Positions 17,140 through 24,943 of a stretch of DNA of 64,000 nt are shown here, piece after piece. Position numbers and translations under genes: made by a program. How positions within the stretch are numbered: position 1 is the first letter of the stretch; every line of letters starts with the position of its first letter. The stretch lies in NCBI GenBank assembly GCA_963717155.1, contig OY970326.1, positions 2,356,001 to 2,420,000 of the forward strand. The letters are read 5' to 3'. The notes under the pieces were generated by a model. That model worked only from the letters and a program-made list of their open reading frames with translations. It did no database searches and had not been told where the DNA came from. The stretch is from G963717155 sp963717155 (GTDB lineage: Bacteria > Actinomycetota > Thermoleophilia > Gaiellales > JALYLC01).

Positions 17140-18024
17140 TCACGGGTCGGCGATGAGCCCGTTGCCGGGCGTCCACGCAGCGTTCTCGCGCAGCCTCGTC
17201 GCGGGCAGATCGGCGGACGAGTCGCCGCGTCCGACCTCGTCGACCCGAACGGATCGCTCGGCGAGGTCGAGCGCGATCACGAACTCGTACCACGCGTCGT
17301 CCCAGAAGAAGGTCGCGCGCACGGTCCGTGGAAGGCCCACTCCCTCCGCCTCGAGGCGGCAGCGAGGCTCCCCGTAACGACGCGCAGCCGATGCGACCGC
17401 GCCGGCGTGGCTGCTGCGATTGAACGCCGCCGCGGCGATCCCCCGCAGGTAGGCGGGATCGGCCTCCCGGCGGCGTACCGTGCGGAGACGATCGGCCTCG
17501 GCGTGCGCCTCGGCCACCTCGGCCTCGAGCTCCCGCACGCGGCGCTCCGTCCGCTCCAGGCGTCGCTCGCTCAGCGTGGCCTGGGCGAGTCCCTGCGAGA
17601 GCCGGTCGACCTCGGCCGCGAGGTTGTCGCGATCCCGTTCGACCGACCGCAGCTCGGACGGCAGACGCGCAAGGTCATCTCGCGCGCGCTCGAGCTCGAG
17701 CGCGCGAGACTCGGCCTCGGTCCACGAGCCGCGCGCGCCCACGAGCTGGCGCTGTACCGTCTCGAGCTCGGCCTGGAGACGCTCGACCAGGCGATCGCGG
17801 ACCACCGCGGCCTCGGCCCGCATCGGATCGGCGTAGACGCGAAGCGGCTCCTCGCGGGTGGCCTCGGACGGTTCCCAGCCGCGCTGCGCCGCGACGGCCA
17901 GGCACAGGGCACAGACGCGTCTGAACGTCGGGCCGTTTGCGTCGCGGTAGAGGCGAACCGCCTCCCCTTGCAGGAAGTGTCGCCGGCAGACCGCGCAGCT
18001 TCCGGGATCGGCAGCGGCGCCCAT
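17140..18024 (-). CDS. Zinc-ribbon and coiled-coil protein of unknown function
   Basis: The ATG at 18024 is preferred over an earlier in-frame start (18087) that would overlap the tRNA gene. Near the N-terminus are two CxxC pairs (CAVCRRHF and CALC), a likely zinc ribbon. Residues about 60-200 form a long Glu/Arg/Leu-rich coiled coil. The C-terminal 90 residues are a compact domain with FFWDDAWYEFVIALDL. No membrane segment is seen. I do not recognise the family; the layout suggests a structural or scaffold role. Confidence 0.7.
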   Translation of the reverse strand: MGAAADPGSCAVCRRHFLQGEAVRLYRDANGPTFRRVCALCLAVAAQRGWEPSEATREEPLRVYADPMRAEAAVVRDRLVERLQAELETVQRQLVGARGSWTEAESRALELERARDDLARLPSELRSVERDRDNLAAEVDRLSQGLAQATLSERRLERTERRVRELEAEVAEAHAEADRLRTVRRREADPAYLRGIAAAAFNRSSHAGAVASAARRYGEPRCRLEAEGVGLPRTVRATFFWDDAWYEFVIALDLAERSVRVDEVGRGDSSADLPATRLRENAAWTPGNGLIADP

Positions 18025-18079
18025 TGGCAGCGCGATCGTACCCGATACGGCATGCTCGTCGGCTAGGCTCTGCCTACCG

Positions 18080-18152
18080 GGGGCCATAGCTCAGCTGGGA
18101 GAGCGCCTGCCTTGCACGCAGGAGGTCAGCGGTTCGATCCCGCTTGGCTCCA
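18080..18152 (+). tRNA. tRNA-Ala (TGC)
   Basis: 73 nt. Acceptor stem GGGGCCA/TGGCTCC, D-loop AGCTCAGCTGGGAGAGC, anticodon stem-loop CCTGC-CTTGCAC-GCAGG giving anticodon TGC, and TΨC arm CGGTTCGATCCCG. CCA is not encoded. Confidence 0.97.
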
Positions 18153-18290
18153 TCGCCCGTTGTCGTTCATACGACGTTGTCCCTGCAGAACGCACCGATC
18201 ATTCGTCCGATCGGCCTCGACGAACCGAACGTCGACATCTAACCTAGGGGCCGCGCTCCGGTCTCGCGTCCCGGTGTTACGCGACTGCCT

Positions 18291-18530
18291 TTAGGTAATG
18301 AAGCGGTGGATGGCCTCGTTGGCGTGGTCCTGAAACGACGGGTTGGCCAGATCGGGCAAGATGTCCGCTTGGTTGATCAACGGACCCTTCAGCTTGTTGG
18401 CCGCGCTGGCGTAGAACACGCCGGTGGACAGGGTCGGGTCGGTGACACCGTCGACGAGCCGCTTCGCTCCCACGTCGAGTTTGTGGGCGAGACCTAGGGC
18501 GGGCATGACGTACTTGGCGGCTACCCGCAT
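18291..18530 (-). pseudogene. C-terminal fragment of a short-chain dehydrogenase
   Basis: About 80 residues match the end of an SDR/retinol-dehydrogenase-like protein (GVFYASAANKLKG, QADILPDLANPSFQDHA, EAIHRFIT). The Rossmann and catalytic parts (TGxxxGxG, YxxxK) are missing. The frame continues upstream only into non-homologous sequence (to 18590). It lies about 140 bases after tRNA-Ala, a typical integration locus, so it looks like a leftover of insertion or deletion. The 18153-18290 stretch holds nothing else that I can see. Confidence 0.65.
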
Positions 18531-18593
18531 CGGTAGGGGAAGATCGCAGCCCTGATCGGCCTCTCGTGACCAGAGTCCGCTCCCCGCCAAGCG

Positions 18594-20030
18594 TTATTGC
18601 TTCGCTGCGTCGGTCGGGTGTAAGCGGGTCGAGCCCGTCGTCGATCCAGCCCCCGCCTTACCGCTTGGGGATCGCGGCGGGTGCGCGGGATTCGTGCGGA
18701 CCGACGTGGAGGCATCGGGTGGTGCCGGCGCCCCTGGGATCTGGATAACGAACCGCGTTCCTTGACCAGGAGCGGTCTGGACCGTGATGGTTCCTTGCAT
18801 TGCTTCGGTGAGCTCCTTGACGATCGCGAGGCCGAGGCCGGTGCCGACCGCTCGATTCGTCGCGTGGCGGTTGTATAGGAAGAATCGCTCGAATGCCCGC
18901 GGCAGGTCTTCGGGAGCGAGTCCGGGTCCCGTGTCCGCTACGGTCAGCCCGCCGGGTTCCGCCGTTACGGTGATCACGCCTGCGGTCGGTGTGGAGCGGA
19001 GCGCGTTCTCGATCAGGTTCGAGAGCACCTGCAGGATGCGGTCTGGATCGGCGATCGCCGGTGCGGGTGCGCGTGCCTCGGCGACGAGCGAGACGCCGAT
19101 TCTGCGGGCCTCCGCCTCGTGACGGCCGTGCGCCTCATGAACGAGCTGCGCCAGATCTACTGGCTCCGGTGTGACGGTGAATGTGTGCTGGTTCAGGCGC
19201 GCGAGATCAAGGAGATCCCGCACTAGACGTTCGAGCCGCTTTGCCTCTCCGACCACGATGCCCGCGGCCTTCGGCACGGCAATCACGCCGTCGAGAAGCG
19301 CCTCGCCGTGGCCGCGGATCACGGCGAGTGGCGTCTTCAGCTCGTGACTGACGGAGACTAGGAATGAGCGTTCGGCGTCCCTCGCATGGGCGAGCTCCTC
19401 CGCCATCTGGTTGAACGCCATCCCGAGCGAGGCCAGCTCGTCGGGGCCCTTGAGCGGGAGCGGGCCTGGCCGCTCGCCCGCTGCGAGCGCTCGGCTGGCG
19501 AGTGCGACGCGTCTGATCGGCCGGGCGACGGCGCCGGAGAGGAGGAAGGCGACGATCCCGGCGATCGCCGCGCCGACGGTCGCCGCGATTGCAAAGGCGA
19601 CCGTGAACGGTTGCCAGTCAGAGGCCTCGAGCTTCGCCGCGCGAAGCAGGACGATCGCCCGTTGCCCGTCGCGACGGGCGGCGTAAAGGTAGCGGCGGCC
19701 GCCTACTTCAACCGACCCCTGGGCGGGACGCCCGGCTCGTATCGCGGCGCTTCCGGCGGGCGGGAGAAGAATGGCCGCCTGAGGGAGCGGGAGGATGGCG
19801 AGGCGTTCCTGCTGTGTCTTGAAGAAGACGCCCAGGCTCGTCGGTGGACGAGCGGCCGCGAGCGCAGGCTGCTGCTTTGCGACGAGCGTGGCCTGCCGCG
19901 CGAGCGCCTTCAACGCATCGTCCTGGACCGAGCGACGCACGAGCACGACGGCCAGGATCAGCGTCACTCCGACTGAGGCGAGAATCGCGGCCGTGATCGC
20001 CGCGAACGCGCGCGCGCGTAGCGACCTCAC
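18594..20030 (-). CDS. Sensor histidine kinase (OmpR/PhoR-type partner)
   Basis: 478 aa. The N-terminal helix AAILASVGVTLILAVVLV, an extracytoplasmic sensor of about 100 residues, and a second helix FTVAFAIAATVGAAIAGIVA are followed by HAMP (about 170-220). HisKA has the phosphorylated His in SVSHELKTPLAVIRGHGE, and HATPase has N (LIENALRS), G1 (VADTGPGL), F (FERFFLYNR) and G2 (GTGLGLAIV). The C-terminal 60 residues are Pro/Ser-rich and disordered. GTG start. It follows its response regulator by 31 bases. The response regulator frame is broken, so the pathway may be inactive unless the break is an assembly error. Confidence 0.93.
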   Translation of the reverse strand: MRSLRARAFAAITAAILASVGVTLILAVVLVRRSVQDDALKALARQATLVAKQQPALAAARPPTSLGVFFKTQQERLAILPLPQAAILLPPAGSAAIRAGRPAQGSVEVGGRRYLYAARRDGQRAIVLLRAAKLEASDWQPFTVAFAIAATVGAAIAGIVAFLLSGAVARPIRRVALASRALAAGERPGPLPLKGPDELASLGMAFNQMAEELAHARDAERSFLVSVSHELKTPLAVIRGHGEALLDGVIAVPKAAGIVVGEAKRLERLVRDLLDLARLNQHTFTVTPEPVDLAQLVHEAHGRHEAEARRIGVSLVAEARAPAPAIADPDRILQVLSNLIENALRSTPTAGVITVTAEPGGLTVADTGPGLAPEDLPRAFERFFLYNRHATNRAVGTGLGLAIVKELTEAMQGTITVQTAPGQGTRFVIQIPGAPAPPDASTSVRTNPAHPPRSPSGKAGAGSTTGSTRLHPTDAAKQ

Positions 20031-20061
20031 CGAGTCGCGCCATGTGCGGGCGACAGCCGGT

Positions 20062-20731
20062 TCACGACTGTACGGCCTTGTAACCGGCTCCGCGGATCGT
20101 CCGGATCAGCCCGGGCCGCCCAAGCTTGCGCCTCAGCTGGGCGACGTGCACGTCCACCGTTCGCGTCCCGCCGGTGTACTCGTATCCCCAGACGCGCTCC
20201 AGCACCAGGTCGCGGGAGACGACGACGCCGCGATTCTGCATCAGGTAGGCGAGCAGATCGAACTCCTTCGGCCGTAGCTCGACCAGCTCGCCCGCAACGG
20301 TGACCTCCCGGCCGCTGCGACGCACCACGACGTCGTCGAGCGCGAGCAGCTGCTCGTCGCCCGCTGGCTCGGCGCGCCGCAGGACAGCCTTCATCCTCGC
20401 AACAAGCTCCAGCGGCGAGAACGGCTTGCCGATGTAGTCATCGGCCCCGGCCGCCAGGCCTGCGAGGCGGTCGGGCTGGATCGTCTCGGGCCGTCAGCAT
20501 CACGACCGGGACGGAGGAGCGCGCCCGGATCTGCCGGCACACGTCGAGCCCGTCCATGTCTGGTAAGGCAAGATCGAGCACAACCAGCCGCACCGGCTCG
20601 CGCGCGAGGACCCGCAGTGCCTCCGCGCCCGAGCAGACCGAGACGACTCCGTAGCCCTCCCGCTCGAGATAGGCGGCAACCAACGAGGCGAGGTTCTCCT
20701 CGTCCTCGACCAGCAGAACATTGCCGGCCAT
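20062..20731 (-). pseudogene. OmpR-family response regulator with a one-base frameshift
   Basis: The receiver part (from ATG 20731) has LLVEDEEN, phospho-acceptor Asp in VVLDLALPDMDG and VVMLTAR, then leaves frame. Removing one base in the run at about 20488-20490 restores a normal receiver end (LAAGADDYIGKPFSPLEL) with exactly the family spacing. It also joins the frame to the winged-helix domain (LRPKEFDLLAYLMQN, RTVDVHVAQLRRKLG, IRTIRGAGYK). Everything else is well preserved. This is either a very recent frameshift or a sequencing error. Its target is probably the divergent box at 21427-21445. Confidence 0.85.
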
Positions 20732-20740
20732 GCGCGGATG

Positions 20741-21379
20741 TTAGCCAGGCCTGAGAAAGCGCAGCTCGCGCGCCGGCTTGGCCCCCTTCGATTGGTCGGC
20801 GCGCGTGATAAGCGTGAACCCTGGCCTGACGTCGCGCAGCGCGACCGGCTGCCCGTCGACGAATGCACGCGTCTTGGCGTTGACGCGGATCGTCACCGTC
20901 CTTCCGCTGACCGCCTTCACAACGACCGCGTCGGTCAGGACGGACTGCACCACCGTGAGTCCCGCCGCCCCCTGCGGAGACAGAGCCTGGAGCTCAGGCG
21001 TCGGCCTGCCGCCCGTCCAGCCCGCGATCGCCACGAAACCGGCCTCGACGTTGCCGAGAAGCGCCCGCTTCCCATCGACGAAGATCCGCGTCTTTGGACC
21101 GACAGGCACGCGCACGCTGCTCCCATCGAGCGCCTTCAGTACGACTGCGTCCGCAAGCACCGACTGCACGACACCCTGTGCGGTCTGCTCAGGGTTACCT
21201 GGGCCTCGGCGCTGCGCCGGTGGATCTCGCACCTTCGCCGGCTTGTCGGGCGCGGCCGCGCCTCGACCAGCCGCCGCTGCGGCCTGAGCCGCACCGCCAT
21301 GCGGCGTAGGCCCGAGCGCAGCCGCTACGACGAGTGCGCTGACCGCGGCGCGACGCAACCTCGTTGGTCGTTCGCTCAT
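20741..21379 (-). CDS. Secreted protein with two tandem ~50-residue repeats
   Basis: ATG 21379 has GGAG seven bases upstream and starts a signal peptide (SALVVAAALG...GGAAQAAA). The mature part is a Pro/Arg-rich linker followed by two homologous beta-type repeats: GVVQSVLADAVVLKALDGSS with FVDGKRALLGNVEAGF, and VVQSVLTDAVVVKAVSGR with FVDGQPVALRDVRPGF. They resemble DUF5666-type small beta domains, but I would not name the family. It lies just upstream of the frameshifted regulator on the same strand (nine bases), so it likely heads that operon. Confidence 0.75.
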   Translation of the reverse strand: MSERPTRLRRAAVSALVVAAALGPTPHGGAAQAAAAAGRGAAAPDKPAKVRDPPAQRRGPGNPEQTAQGVVQSVLADAVVLKALDGSSVRVPVGPKTRIFVDGKRALLGNVEAGFVAIAGWTGGRPTPELQALSPQGAAGLTVVQSVLTDAVVVKAVSGRTVTIRVNAKTRAFVDGQPVALRDVRPGFTLITRADQSKGAKPARELRFLRPG

Positions 21380-21426
21380 CCGACTCCAAGCCTCCCATAC
21401 CACGATCAGCGGAGCATTCTCGGTGC

Positions 21427-21445
21427 GTAAACGCGATGTAAACGC
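21427..21445 (-). promoter_or_regulatory. Direct-repeat operator (GTAAACGC x2, 11-bp phase)
   Basis: GTAAACGC at 21427-21434 is repeated exactly at 21438-21445, 11 bp apart start to start. This is one helical turn, the arrangement bound by OmpR/PhoB-type regulators. It lies about 50 bp upstream of the secreted repeat-protein gene and its regulator/kinase genes, so autoregulation is likely. Confidence 0.55.
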
Positions 21446-21588
21446 CGGACTTCGCCGCGCAGACTGGACGCCCGGCGATCTTTTACAACCGGAAAACACC
21501 GCGAATACCGTCGCATCACCACGCCTCGTCAGACTCAACGGAAGGCATGCATGAGGACGTGAACCGCTGACAACTGGGGAGGCGCGTG

Positions 21589-22212
21589 ATGAAACGATCG
21601 ATCGTCCTGCAGCGTAGACTGCACAAACGAGTGTGGCTCGCAGGCGCCGCGGTCGCCGCCCTCACAATTGCTGGAGTCGCGATCGCTGGCGGGCCATCGA
21701 CGACCAACTCGGTCTCGGCGACGTTCACCGCGACAACCGTTGTGAGGCAGCACGTCAACACGTGCACCGGCGCAGACGGAACGTACGAGATCACCCACGC
21801 GACCTACTACGGCACCTCATCGAGCTCGGACCCGAACCTGAACGGGCAAATCCGGATCGACGTCAAGAGCATCTACAACACGACGAAGAGCCTCGGCTGG
21901 CTCAACGGCGAAGTCCACGTCGACGGCTCGACCTCAGGCGGCAGGACGCGCGCCGACCTGAGCGCCGTCAACACCGGCGGTCAGCTACAGGGATTCCTCA
22001 GCGGTTCAGAGGCCGGCCCGGGGAATCGCCTCCTCGCGAACGTCTCTGCGAGCTTCGCCAGCGCAACGGGCTTCGGCTCGGGCCAGCTCGGCACAGGCGC
22101 TGCGACCGACACGGCGGTCGTCTCCAGCGGCTCCTGCAAACCGTTCAAGCCGCAAAAGCCGCCACACCCGCCGAAGCCAAACCACCCGAAACCGCCCAAG
22201 GGCGATCAGTAG
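21589..22212 (+). CDS. Secreted hypothetical protein with Pro/Lys-rich tail
   Basis: ATG 21589 has GGGGAGG six bases upstream. A basic N-terminus and hydrophobic helix (VWLAGAAVAALTIAGVAIA) form a signal peptide. The mature part of about 150 residues contains two cysteines (NTCTGADGTYEI and SGSCKPF) that could form a disulphide, in a Ser/Thr/Gly-rich, probably beta-sheet domain. The end is KPQKPPHPPKPNHPKPPKGD, a cell-wall-like tail. Family not recognised. It is divergent from the signal-transduction operon and could be a target of it. Confidence 0.75.
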   Translation: MKRSIVLQRRLHKRVWLAGAAVAALTIAGVAIAGGPSTTNSVSATFTATTVVRQHVNTCTGADGTYEITHATYYGTSSSSDPNLNGQIRIDVKSIYNTTKSLGWLNGEVHVDGSTSGGRTRADLSAVNTGGQLQGFLSGSEAGPGNRLLANVSASFASATGFGSGQLGTGAATDTAVVSSGSCKPFKPQKPPHPPKPNHPKPPKGDQ

Positions 22213-22262
22213 GAATGTCAGGCTCTCCAGCCCCGCGTTGACAACTAGCCGACACCGGTCTA

Positions 22263-22309
22263 CCGGACGGTCTCGCCTCGAGTGGCTCTGCCCCGGCGAG
22301 ACCGTCCGG
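22263..22309 (+). terminator. Terminator-like inverted repeat
   Basis: Perfect 15-bp stem CCGGACGGTCTCGCC / GGCGAGACCGTCCGG with a 17-base loop, 51 bases after the preceding stop. There is no T-run. Confidence 0.6.
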
Positions 22310-22353
22310 GGCCTACCGCGTCCTGCGCGCCGTGACAAGCGAGATCCGTGTCC

Positions 22354-22479
22354 ATGACTTGCGTTAGCGAGAAGACTGGGCTCGAAGACTTCGGATGGCA
22401 CGAGGTCGAGCCGATCAACGGCGGCCTGCGCCGGTTCGAGCGCGACGACGGACACCCGTACGGATACGTTTTCTCGTGA
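22354..22479 (+). CDS. Small ORF, 41 aa
   Basis: ATG start; product contains GLEDFGWHEVEP and ERDDGHPYGYVFS. No known family. Its stop overlaps the GTG of the next small frame (GTGA). The protein-like composition suggests real or recently decayed coding sequence. Confidence 0.35.
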   Translation: MTCVSEKTGLEDFGWHEVEPINGGLRRFERDDGHPYGYVFS

Positions 22480-22736
22480 CACCGATCCGCGCCCGCCGAG
22501 CCCGCTTGCTGCAGGACCAGCTGCGCCAGCTTCGCATGCGCCGCGAGTTCGGCATCCGAGACCTCGACGGGATCATCGCCGCGACCGAGACACTGCTCTT
22601 TGTCGAGGAGCAGTCGCTCGCCGCGGATCACCTCTACCTCACACCTCACGGGGATCTCGTCGAGATCCCATCGGAGACGTACGCACGAGCAGTAACGAGA
22701 TCGTCGTCTTCGACGACGCAGAGATCAACGGCATGA
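22476..22736 (+). CDS. Small ORF, 86 aa, possibly frameshifted at the end
   Basis: GTG start coupled to the previous stop. Helical, Arg-rich N-terminus (RARRARLLQDQLRQLRMRR), then DGIIAATETLLFVEEQSL and YLTPHGDLVEIPSETYA. After about 22685 the frame becomes Ser/Thr-rich and unconvincing. The alternative frame there reads SSNEIVVFDDAEINGM and joins the next ORF. A single longer protein with one frameshift is therefore possible. Confidence 0.35.
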   Translation: MTPIRARRARLLQDQLRQLRMRREFGIRDLDGIIAATETLLFVEEQSLAADHLYLTPHGDLVEIPSETYARAVTRSSSSTTQRSTA

Positions 22737-22825
22737 CGCGCTACGGGAAGGCGTACCGCGGCGACTCGTGGTCCTTCGACGGATGGAGCAAACGCGTGGC
22801 CGACGGCGAACCGGCGCGCGTCTGA
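22733..22825 (+). CDS. Small ORF, 30 aa, likely the tail of the preceding frame
   Basis: ATG overlaps the previous stop (ATGA). The product is MTRYGKAYRGDSWSFDGWSK plus ten residues. Because the same frame stays open upstream with protein-like sequence, it may be the C-terminus of the 22476 gene after a frameshift. The 22826-22989 stretch up to the kinase stop shows nothing I can support. Confidence 0.25.
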   Translation: MTRYGKAYRGDSWSFDGWSKRVADGEPARV

Positions 22826-22989
22826 CGGGATCATCGTGCACGTCGCCGTTGCGCCCACGAGTGCAACGACGCTGTTGCCGCCCGGCGTCAAGCCCGCCGA
22901 GGCGGCAGAGCTCGTGTTCGACCGTGTCACGAAGGTCCACCGCGGCGGCTGGGGCGCACCGTCGCGTCGCCGTCTCGTGCGGGTGGGCG

Positions 22990-24387
22990 TTAATTGCCCT
23001 CGTCGGTTGCCGCTCCGTCACCTTGATTGTTTTCATGGCCGTGGCCACGTCCGTGGTTGCCTCGTCCTCGGCCGTTGCCCGGTTTCTTCGAGTTCGGGAC
23101 ATTCACGGCGGGGGTGGTTGTCGCGGGCGTCGTTGGTGCAGGGCCGTCGCTGAGCGTCACACCGACGACGCCCCCGGAGGCGACGTGAGCGTTGGCCGCG
23201 GGTCGCTGCGTCACGATCGAGCCGGGTTGGGCAGCCGAGTGCGTCGTGCCAGCGACGTCGATCCTCAGGTGACGGCGGGTCAGTTCTGCCGTCGCAGCGG
23301 CCAAGCTCTTGCCCTCGAGCGGAGGAACCATCTGAGTCGTCGTCGGCAAGGTGGCCTGTGTACTTCCCGACCGTCCGGCGGAACCCGAGCTGGCGTCGCC
23401 TCGCCTGCTGAGTTCGAACGCGCCGAGCGCCGCGACGAGAAGCAGCACGCCACTCATCAGTAGCGTGGCCAGGAGGCGGCGGCGTTCCTTGGGTCGCTGG
23501 TCTGTGAAACGGCGGGTCCCAGCCGTCGCGACAGCAGGCGCGGGCATCACCTTCGTCGCGGCTTCCGGATACCGCAGCGTGTCGTCGGGAACCCCGAGGC
23601 TGAGCTCTTGGTTGATCGCGCTGGCCGTTGGGCGGCCCGCTGGATCTTTGTCGAGCATGCGTGTGACGAGGGCGGAAAGTCGCGCGTCGGCGCGCTGCGT
23701 CTCGACTGGCAACTGCGGCGTCTCGGCCGTGACGTGGAGGAGTCCGGTCGCGAGCGGGGTGTCGCCGCGAAAGACGGGCCGGCCGACGAGCGCCTCGTAG
23801 AGCACGCATCCGAGGCCGTAGATGTCGACCGCTTGGGTAGGTCGGTCGCCCCGGCCTGTCTCCGGAGCCCAGTAGTCGGGCGTGCCGACTACCGCCCCCG
23901 TCTGCGTCAAGGTGGCGTCTCCGTCAAGGCGGGCGATCCCGAAGTCACCGATGACCCAGCGACCTGCAAGCCGAAAGATGTTGCTCGGCTTGACGTCACG
24001 GTGGATGATCCCTGCCGCGTGGATCGCAGCGAGCCCTGCGCTTGCCTCACGCGCAAGGTTCCGCACATCCGCGACCGGCAACCGGCCCGCGCGCAGCCGA
24101 TCGGCGAGCGACCCATCCGCGCAGTAGTCGGTGACCAGGTAGAGGGCGTGTGGCTCGGTCGAAACATCGAACACGCCGAGGACATGCGGATCAGCAAGGC
24201 GTGCGAGCGCCAGCGCCTCGCGCACGAACCGTGCACGCGCGTCCGAGCCACCAAGCGCGTCTCCGCGCAGCCGCTTGACCGCGACATCACGGTGAAGCCG
24301 CAGATCCCGCGCGCGAAAAACCCGTCCAGCAGCGCCCGAGCCGATCGCCTCGTATAGCTCGTACCGCTCACTCAAGATGGTCGCCAC
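22990..24387 (-). CDS. PASTA-type Ser/Thr protein kinase
   Basis: The GTG at 24387 (VATILSERYELYEAIGSG) is the natural start; the longer frame upstream is not kinase-like. Kinase domain residues about 8-265: P-loop IGSGAAGRVF, catalytic Lys in VAVKRL, IIHRDVKPSNIF, GDFGIARL, APE as WAPETGRG. A single membrane helix (LLATLLMSGVLLLVAALGAF) follows, then a Ser/Thr linker. One extracellular PASTA-like repeat (VPPLEGKSLAAATAEL ... GSIVTQRPAANAHVASGG) and a Gly/Arg/His/Asn-rich tail complete it. Actinobacterial PknB-like kinases usually carry several PASTA repeats, so this is a minimal form. No cell-division cluster surrounds it. Confidence 0.93.
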   Translation of the reverse strand: MATILSERYELYEAIGSGAAGRVFRARDLRLHRDVAVKRLRGDALGGSDARARFVREALALARLADPHVLGVFDVSTEPHALYLVTDYCADGSLADRLRAGRLPVADVRNLAREASAGLAAIHAAGIIHRDVKPSNIFRLAGRWVIGDFGIARLDGDATLTQTGAVVGTPDYWAPETGRGDRPTQAVDIYGLGCVLYEALVGRPVFRGDTPLATGLLHVTAETPQLPVETQRADARLSALVTRMLDKDPAGRPTASAINQELSLGVPDDTLRYPEAATKVMPAPAVATAGTRRFTDQRPKERRRLLATLLMSGVLLLVAALGAFELSRRGDASSGSAGRSGSTQATLPTTTQMVPPLEGKSLAAATAELTRRHLRIDVAGTTHSAAQPGSIVTQRPAANAHVASGGVVGVTLSDGPAPTTPATTTPAVNVPNSKKPGNGRGRGNHGRGHGHENNQGDGAATDEGN

Positions 24388-24487
24388 GGTCGGAGTATTC
24401 CCTCGATGCGTACGGCAGGTTAAGGCGGACGGGCGAGGCGTTCGGTGCGGCTCGACGGCGTCGAGGCGCACCGAACGACGAGAAGGC

Positions 24488-24739
24488 TTAGCCCGGCTCG
24501 GCTTTGGACGTGAGCCGCTCGAGTGCTTCGCGGCCGAGCGCGTCGCCGTCAAGGCCGAGGAAGTTTGCGTACTCGCACACGAAGCCGCGCGCGTAGGCTG
24601 CAGCGGGGAGGACGTCGAGTCGCCCGGACTCCATCATCCGCAGGTAGTGCGTGCGGATTCGTAGCTCGGCCGCGACCTGCTCGAAGGAGAGGTCTTGTCG
24701 CTCGCGCTCTCGCCGAAGCGTCTCGCCGATTCGAATCAC
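24488..24739 (-). CDS. Small helix-turn-helix protein (RodZ/HTH_25-type)
   Basis: An 83-aa stand-alone HTH domain: IGETLRRERERQDLSFEQVA then LRIRTHYLRMMESGRLDVLP and AYARGFVCEYANFLGLD, the pattern of the RodZ N-terminal domain. There is no membrane or periplasmic part. It lies 100 bases upstream of the kinase gene on the same strand and could regulate it or be a partner. The 24740-24943 gap holds nothing evident. Confidence 0.85.
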   Translation of the reverse strand: MIRIGETLRRERERQDLSFEQVAAELRIRTHYLRMMESGRLDVLPAAAYARGFVCEYANFLGLDGDALGREALERLTSKAEPG

Positions 24740-24943
24740 CGATCAACCCCTCGACTCGGACCGACGCATCATGCCCGAACGCGCGGTCAATCGGCGTCTT
24801 CGTCCTCGTTAGGCATCACGGTGCCATTCGAGCCGCCTGAGATGCTGCGTTCCGCGAACACTCACGAGGCGGGGTTGGCGGACAGGCACCGACTCGCGGT
24901 GGCGTACCCGACCGGCAGCGCACAGCAGAGCCAGGTGCTCTAG

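Noticed and set aside
18153..18290. Possible tRNA terminator or attachment repeat after tRNA-Ala(TGC)
   Set aside because: No clean hairpin or copy of the tRNA end is visible within this stretch.
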